Notes: a model not told the origin generated them from the letters alone. Shown: positions 1 through 6,150, counted from the first letter of the stretch. The stretch: 7,440 nt of DNA from Opitutaceae bacterium (GCA_009919985.1 RGAX01000137.1:1-7440); one strand, 5' to 3'. Numbers and translations: made by a program.

Positions 1-945
1 CAAGACGCGCTCGCTTCCATTCTTTCTCAATCCGACGGCAACGGTGGTTCGGCTTACAACTTGCTTAAAAATCTTTCGCGCCTCGGCGCAGGATTTCCGC
101 TTCAGGCCATCGGACTGGTTGGGGACGACGCTGATGGACGCGCTATTTTAGCGGATTGCGCCGTGCACCACATCGACCCAACCCAGCTCCGTCGCGCGAA
201 TGATGTCGCGACCAGTTACACTGACGTGATGACGGTACGCTCGACGGGGCGACGCACGTTTTTTCATCAGCGCGGCGCTAATGCGAAGCTCGCGCCCGCG
301 CATTTTGATTTCACGACGACGAAGGCGAAATGGTTTCATCTAGGTTATCTGTTGCTGCTCGATACGCTCGACACGCTCGGAACTGACGGACGGCCAGCGG
401 CGGTCGAAGTGCTCGCACGGGCACGAGCAGCGGGCTTGTTGACCTCGGTTGATTGCGTCAGCGAATCGGCGGGACGTTTTCCCACGCATGTGGCGCCGGT
501 TCTGCCGGAAGTCGATGTGCTCTTCGTCAATGATTACGAAGCCGAACAACTCACGGGCATCGCTCTTGGTCGGGCGGCGACGCTGGATCGTGGTGCGGTC
601 GAACGTGCGGCGCGGGCGCTGATCGCGTTCGGCGTGCGCGCTTGGGTCGTCTTGCATTTTCCCGAGGGCGTCTGTGCCTGCTCGGTGCGGGGCGAGATCG
701 TGTGGCAAACATCGGTACGCGTGCCGGCGGCTTCGATCGCGGGTACAGCGGGTGCGGGTGATGCCCTGGCTTCGGGTATTTTACTGGGTTTGCATGAAGA
801 ATGGCCGATGGCGCGTGCGCTCGAATTGGGTGTATGCGCGGCGGCCGCCTCGTTGCGCAGCCCGACGTGTTCGGATGCCGTGGTGACGGCAGGCGAATGT
901 CTCGCGACGGGCCGGGTTTTGGGGTTTCACGCGTTACCCGCGTAA
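1..945 (+). CDS. PfkB/ribokinase-family carbohydrate kinase (5'-partial)
   Basis: The reading frame is open from base 1, so the true start is off the left edge; 314 residues are visible and probably about 20-30 N-terminal residues are missing. Internal TTG or ATG codons should not be taken as the start, because the frame upstream already encodes family sequence. Visible residues 13-29 (GNGGSAYNLLKNLSRLG) match the first PfkB signature, with a sugar-binding GG and conserved Asn. NDYE at residues 177-180 matches the NxxE Mg/phosphate motif. AGTAGAGDALASG near residue 250 is the second signature, with the GAGD anion hole and catalytic Asp254 (codon 760-762). The family phosphorylates a sugar or nucleoside hydroxyl using ATP in the cytoplasm. 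The substrate cannot be read from sequence: ribokinase, fructokinase and ketogluconate kinase types are all possible. The gene converges on the tricorn-like gene, and no operon partner is visible. Confidence 0.9.
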   Translation, partial: QDALASILSQSDGNGGSAYNLLKNLSRLGAGFPLQAIGLVGDDADGRAILADCAVHHIDPTQLRRANDVATSYTDVMTVRSTGRRTFFHQRGANAKLAPAHFDFTTTKAKWFHLGYLLLLDTLDTLGTDGRPAAVEVLARARAAGLLTSVDCVSESAGRFPTHVAPVLPEVDVLFVNDYEAEQLTGIALGRAATLDRGAVERAARALIAFGVRAWVVLHFPEGVCACSVRGEIVWQTSVRVPAASIAGTAGAGDALASGILLGLHEEWPMARALELGVCAAAASLRSPTCSDAVVTAGECLATGRVLGFHALPA

Positions 946-1044
946 GGCTAGTTTAATAGACACGAAATGCTTGAGGGTGAAATCCCCCAAGCACTCGCCA
1001 GTCCACGGACTTTAGCACTGAGAGTGCTGAGGTGCACGGTTTAA
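946..1044. other. Convergent intergenic region with three inverted repeats
   Basis: This 99-bp gap separates the kinase stop from the tricorn-like gene stop. It holds TGCTTGAGGG/CCCCCAAGCA (968-977 and 984-993, one mismatch, 6-nt loop), the dyad AGTCC-AC-GGACT (1000-1011), and AGCACT-GAG-AGTGCT (1014-1028, perfect 6-bp stem). Position between converging genes suggests transcription termination in both directions. No good T-run follows any of the stems on either strand, so intrinsic termination is only a guess. Confidence 0.4.
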
Positions 1045-4000
1045 TCAGCTCTTGTTGGGCCAGGCGGGTGGGGTCGGGAGGGTGCGCCCCTTGGTTTTGA
1101 GCTCTTCGAGAATAACCTCGATGCCTTTGTCGAGTTGTTGATCCTCGCCGCGGAATTCGCGGGCGGGGTCGTTGTCGACTACGATGTCGGGATCGACGCC
1201 GTGGCCCTCGATGATCCAGCTCTTGCCATCTTTGGCGTAGGGCGCGAATTCGGGTTTGCGGAGGTCGCCACCGTCGGTGAACGGTAAGGTGCCGGAAATT
1301 CCGACGACCCCGCCCCAAGAGCGTTTACCGATGAGTTTGCCGAGACCATTTTCGCGGAAGCGATAGGGGAACAGGTCGCCGTCGGAGGCAGAGTATTCGT
1401 TGAGCAACGTGACTTGGGGCCCGAGGAGCATTTGAGCGGGATTAGTGTAGGGGGTGCCGTTGCGACGGATGTTGATCATGGTGAGTTCGCGTTGGAGGCG
1501 CTCGATGATCATGGGCGAAACGTTGCCGCCACCGTTACCGCGAACATCGATGATGAGTCCCTGTTTGTTCAGCTGGGGGTAGAAACGGCGAACGAACTCG
1601 TTGAGGCCTTCGGGGCCCATGTCGGGGATGTGGAGGTAGCCGATTTTGCCGCCGGTTTTCTGCGCTACGTAGGCCATGTTTTGGGCGACGAACTGCTCGT
1701 AGTAAAGTGGGGCCTCGTCGGCGATGGGAACGACGGTCACCTCGCGCGCACCTTCGTCGGTGGGCTGGGCATTGACGCGGAGGACGACCTGCTTACCGAC
1801 ACTGCCGATGAGAGCCGTGTAGATGTTGGCGAGATCGCGGACGGGCTGGCCGTTGACCGCAAGAATGTAGTCGCCGGCGCGTACGTTGACGCCCAGCTCG
1901 GTGAGTGGGGAACGCGTTTTGGTCTGCCAGTTTTCACCGGGCAGGATTTTGTCGATGCGATAGGCGCGGCTGGCGGTATCGCGTGAGAGTTCGGCGCCGA
2001 GTAGGCCGGTTTTGATACGCGGGGCTTCAATGCGATCGCCGCCGCCGACGTAGGCGTGGCCGATGTGCAGCTCGGAGATCATTTCACCAATGAGGTAGGT
2101 GAGGTCGTTGCGCGTGGATACGGAGGGGAGGAGCGCGGCGTATTTTAGGCGCTGGGCGGGCCAGTCTACGCCGTGCATGTTGGGCGCGTAAAAGAAGTCG
2201 CGCATCTGGCGCCAGCTTTCGTTGAAAATCTGCGTCCACTCGGCCGTGCGATCGAGACGGACCTCAAGGCCTGAAAAGTCGATTTTGGCGTCGGGCTTGA
2301 GCTCAACTTTGGCGGAGGGCAGGTCGATGAGGGAGTAGTCGCGACCGGAGCGGATCAGCATTTTTTTGCCGTTGGCGGTGATTTCGAAGCCGTCGAAGTT
2401 ACCGAGCTCTGTTTCTTTTTTGGCTTTGAGATCATAAAGGGCGACCACGGGTTTGGTCGCGGCGCCGCCGCCAAAACCTTCCCCGCCACCACCGCCGCCG
2501 GAAGGGCCACCGGGGGCGCGGCGGTAGTAGATTTTTTCTCCAACCATGGTGATCGAGCCGTAGTTGGAGGGCGCAATGGGCAGGCCGAGGACGCGGCCGG
2601 AGAGACCGTCGGCATCAATCTTGAGGGTGACGGCGGTGGTTTTTTTCGGAGTGGCTTTCGGGACCTCGGGTTTTTCTTCGGACTTCTTTTCCTCGTCTTT
2701 GGCGATCGCGACTTCGTCGCTTTTCGGAGCGAAGGGGGAGGGGGTGTCTTTTGCAAGCGCGACTAGATAGATGCGCTCCATGTCGAGATAGGCGTGATTC
2801 CACTCGGTGTCGGAATAGATGGGGCGGTAATCACGGGCGGAGGCGAAGAGGAGCCATTTGCCGTCGTCGCTAAAATTTGGACGGCTGGAATCGTAGGAAC
2901 CGTCGGTGACGGCGAGCGTCTGCTGCGCGGCGAGGCCGTAGAGCATGATTTTGGCGAGGGTGCCGCGCTCTTGTTTCACGTAGGTGACCCACTGCGAGTC
3001 GGGCGCCCACGCGTATTGTTGAATCGGAGCGTCGGGGTTTTCGGCGACGGTGGTGATGGCTTTCGAGGCCACGTCGATGAAGCGCAGGCGTTGTTTGCGG
3101 TCAGCCCAGAGCAATTTTTTGGAGTCGGGGGACCAATCGAGGGCGAAGGGATAGGTGTCGTTGTTGGCCGTGAGTTGAATGGCCGGGCCCTTGCCGTCTT
3201 GCGGGCGAACGTAGAGTTCAAATTCACCGGTGGCGTCCGAGAGGTAGGCGATCCATTTACCGTCGGGCGACCATCGGGCAGAGCGTTCGTGCACGCCCTG
3301 AGTCTGAGTCAAATTGCGCGTGGGCCCGTCTTTGGCGGGGACCGTGAAAACATCACCGCGGGCGACGACAGTGACGCGTTGGCCGTCGGGTGAAGGGGAA
3401 ACACTGGCCATGGATTTGGCGACGTTGGTGAGAGCGGGCCGGGTCGCGGCGAAGTCTTCGCGGATGGTGATCGGCACGGCGGAGGATTTCTCGGTGGCCA
3501 GGTCGAATTTCCAGATTTGGCCAGCTTGTTCGAAGACGATGATTTTGCCGCCGAGCGAGGGGAACTTCACGTCGAAGTCGGTAAACTGTGTGAGCTGCTT
3601 AGTCTGTTTTGTGGCCAGGTCGTAGCTAAAGAGGTTGGCGCGCGGGGTGCGTTCGGAGACGAAGTAGATTTTGCCATTGGCCGCCCACATAGGGAACAGG
3701 TCTTGGGCGGGATTATCGGTGATATTTTCGAGGGCACCGGATTTTAGGTCAAAGATCCAAATGTCATCGGCCATGCCGCCGCGGTATTGTTTCCACGTTC
3801 GGAATTCGCGGAAGACGCGGTTGTAGGCGATCTTCGTGTCATCCGGTGAATATGAAACAAAACCGCCGCGGGGAACGGGTAGTTGCGTGGGGACATCGCC
3901 TTCGAGACCGACCGTATAAAGTTGGCCAATGAAGGGATTAAACGAATGCCAGCGGGAGCGAAAAACGACCTCTGCGGCGGTGTGGCGCCAGCCGAAGACG

Positions 4001-4377
4001 ATGTTGTTAGGGCCCATGCGATCGGCCAAATCGTCGCGCTCGAGCGTGGCGGAGGTTGTGAGGCGCTTCGGGTTGCCGCCGGTGGCAGGCATGACGTAGA
4101 CCTCGGTGTTGCCGTCGTATTGAGCGGTGAAAGCGAGTTGGGTCCCGTCGTTAGAATAGCGCGGGAAGATTGCGTAGCCGGGCGCATCGGTGAGGCGGCG
4201 TGCGGTTCCGCCGTCGACTGATACGGTGTAGAGTTGGCCACCGTAGGAGAAGGTGATGGCTTGCTCGTTGGTGGCCGGGAAACGTAGAAGGCGAGTGGTT
4301 TCGTCTGCCGCTTTTACGACTGAGGCGGTGGTGGCGATTAGGGTGAGGCTGGCGAGCAAACGTAGGGTATTTCGCAT
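1045..4377 (-). CDS. Exported tricorn-like serine protease (S41-related, beta-propeller and PDZ)
   Basis: The protein has 1110 residues from ATG 4375-4377. A TTG four codons upstream (4387-4389) is also possible; neither has a clear ribosome-binding site, and the ATG gives a cleaner signal peptide. Residues 1-23 (Met-Arg start, hydrophobic core, end VVKA) look like a Sec signal, so I infer a periplasmic or exported protein. About 26-305 and 315-700 carry PD40/TolB-like blades (SPDGKWIAYLSD, SPDSKKLLWAD), matching tricorn's two propellers. A Lys/Glu-rich linker (553-581) and a Gly-rich stretch (623-639) interrupt the second. C1 with His774 (LHIGHAY), a PDZ domain (about 785-885, LGVNVRAGDYILAVNG) and C2 follow. 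C2 has the S41 motif RGNGGG, the nucleophile pair Ser998-Asp999 (SASDGD) and Glu1057 (EGHGVDPD). These align by position with tricorn's His746, Ser965-Asp966 and Glu1023, so it is probably active. The family cleaves peptides; the substrate here is unknown. Length is normal for tricorn (about 1,070). Confidence 0.93.
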   Translation of the reverse strand: MRNTLRLLASLTLIATTASVVKAADETTRLLRFPATNEQAITFSYGGQLYTVSVDGGTARRLTDAPGYAIFPRYSNDGTQLAFTAQYDGNTEVYVMPATGGNPKRLTTSATLERDDLADRMGPNNIVFGWRHTAAEVVFRSRWHSFNPFIGQLYTVGLEGDVPTQLPVPRGGFVSYSPDDTKIAYNRVFREFRTWKQYRGGMADDIWIFDLKSGALENITDNPAQDLFPMWAANGKIYFVSERTPRANLFSYDLATKQTKQLTQFTDFDVKFPSLGGKIIVFEQAGQIWKFDLATEKSSAVPITIREDFAATRPALTNVAKSMASVSPSPDGQRVTVVARGDVFTVPAKDGPTRNLTQTQGVHERSARWSPDGKWIAYLSDATGEFELYVRPQDGKGPAIQLTANNDTYPFALDWSPDSKKLLWADRKQRLRFIDVASKAITTVAENPDAPIQQYAWAPDSQWVTYVKQERGTLAKIMLYGLAAQQTLAVTDGSYDSSRPNFSDDGKWLLFASARDYRPIYSDTEWNHAYLDMERIYLVALAKDTPSPFAPKSDEVAIAKDEEKKSEEKPEVPKATPKKTTAVTLKIDADGLSGRVLGLPIAPSNYGSITMVGEKIYYRRAPGGPSGGGGGGEGFGGGAATKPVVALYDLKAKKETELGNFDGFEITANGKKMLIRSGRDYSLIDLPSAKVELKPDAKIDFSGLEVRLDRTAEWTQIFNESWRQMRDFFYAPNMHGVDWPAQRLKYAALLPSVSTRNDLTYLIGEMISELHIGHAYVGGGDRIEAPRIKTGLLGAELSRDTASRAYRIDKILPGENWQTKTRSPLTELGVNVRAGDYILAVNGQPVRDLANIYTALIGSVGKQVVLRVNAQPTDEGAREVTVVPIADEAPLYYEQFVAQNMAYVAQKTGGKIGYLHIPDMGPEGLNEFVRRFYPQLNKQGLIIDVRGNGGGNVSPMIIERLQRELTMINIRRNGTPYTNPAQMLLGPQVTLLNEYSASDGDLFPYRFRENGLGKLIGKRSWGGVVGISGTLPFTDGGDLRKPEFAPYAKDGKSWIIEGHGVDPDIVVDNDPAREFRGEDQQLDKGIEVILEELKTKGRTLPTPPAWPNKS

Positions 4378-4529
4378 TAACAGAGACAAAGAAAGCCGTC
4401 GCCACGGCCAAGGTAAAAACGCCTAAGTAGGACTAGCGCAGATAAAGCGCTCTTCAACTCGATTAAAGCCGCGCGTACAGCGCGGGTTCCTCCAAAATCT
4501 GGAAGGCATGCCTAAACATGAAGGTGGGC

Positions 4530-4571
4530 AAAAAGAGAGGAAGAGACTCGCGTCGACATCCTCTCGGTTTT
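4530..4571 (-). terminator. Terminator-like hairpin with flanking A/T runs
   Basis: GAGAGGA (4535-4541) pairs perfectly with TCCTCTC (4559-4565). Inside the 17-nt loop a second small stem, GAC-TCGC-GTC (4545-4554), can stack. Read on the minus strand, the stem is followed at once by TTTTT (4534-4530); read on the plus strand it is followed by GG and then TTTT (4568-4571). It could therefore act in either direction, the minus strand being better. No gene lies directly upstream on the matching strand on either side, so what it terminates is unclear. An alternative is part of an unannotated small RNA or a leader hairpin. Confidence 0.4.
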
Positions 4572-4639
4572 AAAGGGCCGGGTTTACACGCCTTCTTCCG
4601 CGACACTAAGTCACACACGCGGCAGCGCCAAGTAACACT

Positions 4640-4711
4640 TTTTATTTGAGAAAGAAATTTTTATAAGTAAGTATATATAAATAAGTATTACTTACAACCA
4701 AAGGCATTACC
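4640..4711 (+). promoter_or_regulatory. AT-rich promoter and candidate operator of the abrB-type/vapC module
   Basis: Only 10 of the 60 bases in 4641-4700 are G or C, in sharp contrast to the flanking coding DNA. The hexamer TAAGTA occurs at 4664, 4668 and 4682, and its inverse TACTTA at 4689. The last two form the palindrome TAAGTA-T-TACTTA (4682-4694). GTAAGTA (4667-4673) and TACTTAC (4689-4695) form a wider inverted repeat. TATA-rich sequence at 4672-4681 can supply a -10; a possible -35 is TTGAGA (4646-4651), but the spacing is ambiguous. AAAGG at 4700-4704, 7 nt before the ATG, is a weak ribosome-binding site. AbrB/MazE-type antitoxins commonly bind such palindromes to repress their own operon; binding here is inferred. 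Confidence 0.6.
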
Positions 4712-4960
4712 ATGACCAATTCCGCAACCGTCACCTCCAAAGGACAGACCACCATCCCCAAACGCTTACGCGACAAGTACGGCATCACGCTCAACGGCAA
4801 AGTAAAGTGGGTCGAACGCCCTGATGGACTCCTTCTGCAAAACGCGACATCGAGCGTAGATGAGTTGGTCGGCCTGCTCCAATCTTCGATTCCTTATGCT
4901 GGTAAGGATGCTGAGCGCGCCGCTGTCGGCAAATATCTGGCAGACAGACAAACGGGTTAA
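4712..4960 (+). CDS. vapB: AbrB/SpoVT/MazE-type antitoxin (VapB-like)
   Basis: This 82-residue protein is the antitoxin partner of the PIN toxin that follows. Residues 5-25 (ATVTSKGQTTIPKRLRDKYGI) are the typical swapped-hairpin AbrB DNA-binding motif, with the SKGQTTIPK core. Residues 29-43 complete the domain. The C-terminal part from about residue 47 (SSVDELVGLLQ, then an acidic/basic helix) is the expected toxin-binding and inhibiting segment. Two such proteins would dimerise, bind the promoter palindrome just upstream, and block the toxin's active site. The ATG at 4712 is supported by the weak AAAGG site and by the motif starting right after it. The toxin gene starts 6 bp after this stop, so the two are almost certainly co-transcribed. 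The symbol is by family convention; the fold is closer to MazE than to ribbon-helix-helix VapBs. Confidence 0.9.
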   Translation: MTNSATVTSKGQTTIPKRLRDKYGITLNGKVKWVERPDGLLLQNATSSVDELVGLLQSSIPYAGKDAERAAVGKYLADRQTG

Positions 4961-4966
4961 AATCCT

Positions 4967-5374
4967 ATGAAGCCGACGTATCTGCTCGACGCCAACATCA
5001 TCATTCGATTGCTCCGAAACGACCACGCTGTGCATAGCGCTAAAGCAACCGAGCTTTTCAAACGCGCGGCGACTGGCAAAATCGCGCTGGAAATTTCCGC
5101 TGTTACCGCCTCAGAAGTCGTCTATGTGTTCAAGTCCCTCTACAAGGCTGAACGCGCCAGCACGGCCGACGCTGTGCTTCGGGTTCTCAACCTGCCGGGC
5201 GTGAGTGACGCTCACGCCCCGTGGCTAGCGGTCGCGCTAGAATTATATCGGGACACCAATGTTGACGCACCGGACTGCTTTCTTGCGGCGCAGGCAAAAC
5301 ACGCAGGCAAGGGTATCATCTCGTTTGACCGAGACTTCAGAAAGTTTCCAGGCGTAACGACCCTCTCTGTATGA
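4967..5374 (+). CDS. vapC: PIN-domain ribonuclease toxin VapC (first module)
   Basis: This 135-residue protein is a normal-length VapC, a Mg-dependent RNase. Known VapCs cleave tRNA or rRNA; the target here is unknown. The acidic active-site set is visible: Asp8 in LLDANII, Glu50 in TASEVVYV, Asp103 in DAPDCFLAAQA, and Asp121 (or Asp123) in ISFDRDF. All expected acidic residues are present, so it is probably catalytically competent. It starts 6 bp after the antitoxin stop without a strong ribosome-binding site, consistent with translational coupling that keeps toxin output below antitoxin output. A perfect 9-bp inverted repeat (5197-5219) lies inside the gene, over codons for residues 77-85. 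The protein ends at TGA 5372-5374; the overlapping ATGATG there does not open a convincing gene. It shows little likeness to the second toxin outside the PIN core. Confidence 0.92.
   Translation: MKPTYLLDANIIIRLLRNDHAVHSAKATELFKRAATGKIALEISAVTASEVVYVFKSLYKAERASTADAVLRVLNLPGVSDAHAPWLAVALELYRDTNVDAPDCFLAAQAKHAGKGIISFDRDFRKFPGVTTLSV
5197..5219 (+). repeat. Perfect 9-bp inverted repeat inside vapC
   Basis: GGGCGTGAG (5197-5205) and CTCACGCCC (5211-5219) are exact reverse complements separated by TGACG. In RNA this would form a stable GC-rich hairpin with a 5-nt loop in the middle of the toxin message. No T-run follows on the plus strand, so it is not a typical intrinsic terminator. It may be a coincidence of coding sequence, or a structure slowing translation or marking an RNA-processing site. 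Confidence 0.7.
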
Positions 5375-5438
5375 TGGCGGCTGTAATAAGTGACTCTGTT
5401 ACTCTTTACATTTGCGCGGATGTGTCTCTGTTACACTC
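5375..5438 (+). promoter_or_regulatory. Promoter and candidate operator of the phd-type/PIN module
   Basis: The 64 bp between the two TA modules contain CTCTGTTAC twice (5394-5402 and 5426-5434), each preceded by GTG plus one base, 32 bp apart (about three helical turns). Each copy is itself a partial dyad: GTGAC-TCT-GTTAC with one mismatch in the first copy, and GTGT-N7-ACAC in the second. The second copy ends four bases before the chosen ATG. TTTACA (5405-5410) is a fair -35, but any -10 at normal spacing falls within 12 nt of the ATG. No Shine-Dalgarno sequence is seen. Autorepression by the Phd-type antitoxin through these repeats is inferred from the family's habit. Confidence 0.45.
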
Positions 5439-5693
5439 ATGTCAACCAGCGCAGTTCTCACCATCAAGCAACTCCACGACGATACCGGCCCGTTGGTGCG
5501 CCGCGCCGGGAAGTCACGACGGCCCATTCCAATCACCGACCGCGGCGAACAAGTAGCGGTCTTGGCGAATCCCGACCTCCTGCGCCCACAGCGGCGCGAT
5601 CGCGTGTTGTTACCGGAATACGAAGCGATGATGGCTCAATCGCCTAGCGACGACATCCAGGGTGCACTCGACGAAATACGCGGGGATCGCTGA
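5439..5693 (+). CDS. Phd/YefM-family antitoxin
   Basis: This 84-residue protein is the antitoxin of the second module. Residues 6-48 (VLTIKQLHDDTGPLV, then PIPITDRGEQVAVLANP) show the Phd/YefM pattern: a short strand, a helix of the form xxLxxxxGxLVRRA, and the ITdrGexVAvL hairpin, which together form the DNA-binding dimer. The C-terminal tail, rich in Asp/Glu and ending DDIQGALDEIRGDR, is the likely toxin-wrapping segment. The ATG at 5439 is preferred because MSTSAVLTI is a typical start for the family. The frame could be extended to a TTG at 5412, but the added residues (MRGCVSVTL) look unlike the family. No ribosome-binding site precedes the ATG, so a leaderless or very short-leader transcript is possible. 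The stop lies 2 bp before the toxin ATG, implying tight coupling. Confidence 0.88.
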   Translation: MSTSAVLTIKQLHDDTGPLVRRAGKSRRPIPITDRGEQVAVLANPDLLRPQRRDRVLLPEYEAMMAQSPSDDIQGALDEIRGDR

Positions 5694-5695
5694 CC

Positions 5696-6124
5696 ATGAT
5701 ATTCTGCGACACATCGGCTATCGCCAAACTCTATCTAGCCGAGAAGGAATCGCCAGCAATGCGATTGAAACTCGAAGCGGAGGACCAGGTATTTATTTCG
5801 GAACTCGGCCGCGCTGAACTCATGGGCCTATTCCATCGCCAGTTGCGCGAGAAGAAGTGGAACCGCGACCAGTTCATGATCGCGATTCGCCAATTCACTA
5901 ATGATGATCTCGGCGGCTTTTGGTCGTGGTTGCCGCTGGACGGCATGATTGTCGAAGCAGCAGCAAAAACCTACACTACGTTACCGGACTCAGTTTTCCT
6001 ACGCACCGCTGACTGCCTCCATCTTGTCACTGCGATGTACCACGGTTTCCCTGAAATCTACACCTATGACACGCATCAAACTTCAGCAGCGACCGCTCTC
6101 GGTTTAAAGCCGCGGACGGCTTAA
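5696..6124 (+). CDS. vapC: PIN-domain ribonuclease toxin, VapC-like (second module)
   Basis: This 142-residue protein is paired with the Phd-type antitoxin ending 2 bp upstream. GGGGA at 5682-5686, about 9 nt before the ATG, can serve as ribosome-binding site. PIN landmarks are Asp5 (FCDTSAIAKLY), Glu41 (SELGRAELMGLF), Asp106 (TADCLHLVTA) and Asp125 (IYTYDTHQTSAATALGL). The closing TxDxxxxxAAxxLGL pattern is typical of PIN toxins that travel with Phd-type antitoxins. All four acidic positions are filled, so a Mg-dependent RNase activity is expected; its RNA target is unknown. Sequence outside the core differs from the upstream PIN toxin, which argues against recent tandem duplication. It ends 26 bp from the converging htpG stop. 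The symbol is by family usage only. Confidence 0.9.
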   Translation: MIFCDTSAIAKLYLAEKESPAMRLKLEAEDQVFISELGRAELMGLFHRQLREKKWNRDQFMIAIRQFTNDDLGGFWSWLPLDGMIVEAAAKTYTTLPDSVFLRTADCLHLVTAMYHGFPEIYTYDTHQTSAATALGLKPRTA

Positions 6125-6127
6125 TCC

Positions 6128-6143
6128 AAAACGGAGCACCCCG
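6128..6143 (-). terminator. Weak candidate terminator of htpG
   Basis: In the 26-bp gap between the converging toxin and htpG stops, the minus strand reads CGGGGTGCTCCG (6143-6132) followed by TTTT (6131-6128). The stem is short, with about four pairs including one G-T, so termination would be weak. Only the position just after htpG and the short T-run support the call. Confidence 0.3.
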
Positions 6144-6150
6144 AAAAAAA

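Larger units (their letters stand above)
4378..4711. other. Divergent intergenic region between tricorn-like gene and TA island
   Basis: No plausible gene is seen in these 334 bp. The region must hold the minus-strand promoter of the tricorn-like gene and the plus-strand promoter of the first TA module. Notable structures are AGCGC-N7-GCGCT (4435-4451), CCGCGC-GTACA-GCGCGG (4469-4485, perfect 6-bp GC stem), the 10-bp palindrome AGGCATGCCT (4504-4513), a terminator-like hairpin (4530-4571), CCGCG...CGCGG (4598-4622), and an AT-rich block from about 4640 on. I could not pick a convincing -10/-35 pair for the tricorn-like gene. Confidence 0.6.

Noticed and set aside
1414..1986. Long open frame of 190 codons on the plus strand opposite the tricorn-like gene.
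   Set aside because: It is antisense to the conserved S41/PDZ region and its sequence shows no recognisable family; a codon-bias shadow. The same holds for 2794-3393 and other antisense frames there.
4469..4515. GCGCGGGTTCCTCC looked briefly like the T-arm of a tRNA remnant that could serve as an attachment site.
   Set aside because: No GTTCGA-type T-loop, acceptor stem or anticodon arm can be drawn around it.
5371..5556. Possible small gene starting at ATG 5371, overlapping the vapC stop.
   Set aside because: Most of it overlaps the phd-type antitoxin in another frame, it lacks a ribosome-binding site, and the sequence has no family features.
4491..6131. TCCAAAA at 4491-4497 and again at 6125-6131, flanking the TA island like a target-site duplication.
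   Set aside because: A shared 7-mer between a 330-bp and a 26-bp gap is expected by chance roughly half the time, and no mobile-element ends are attached to it.
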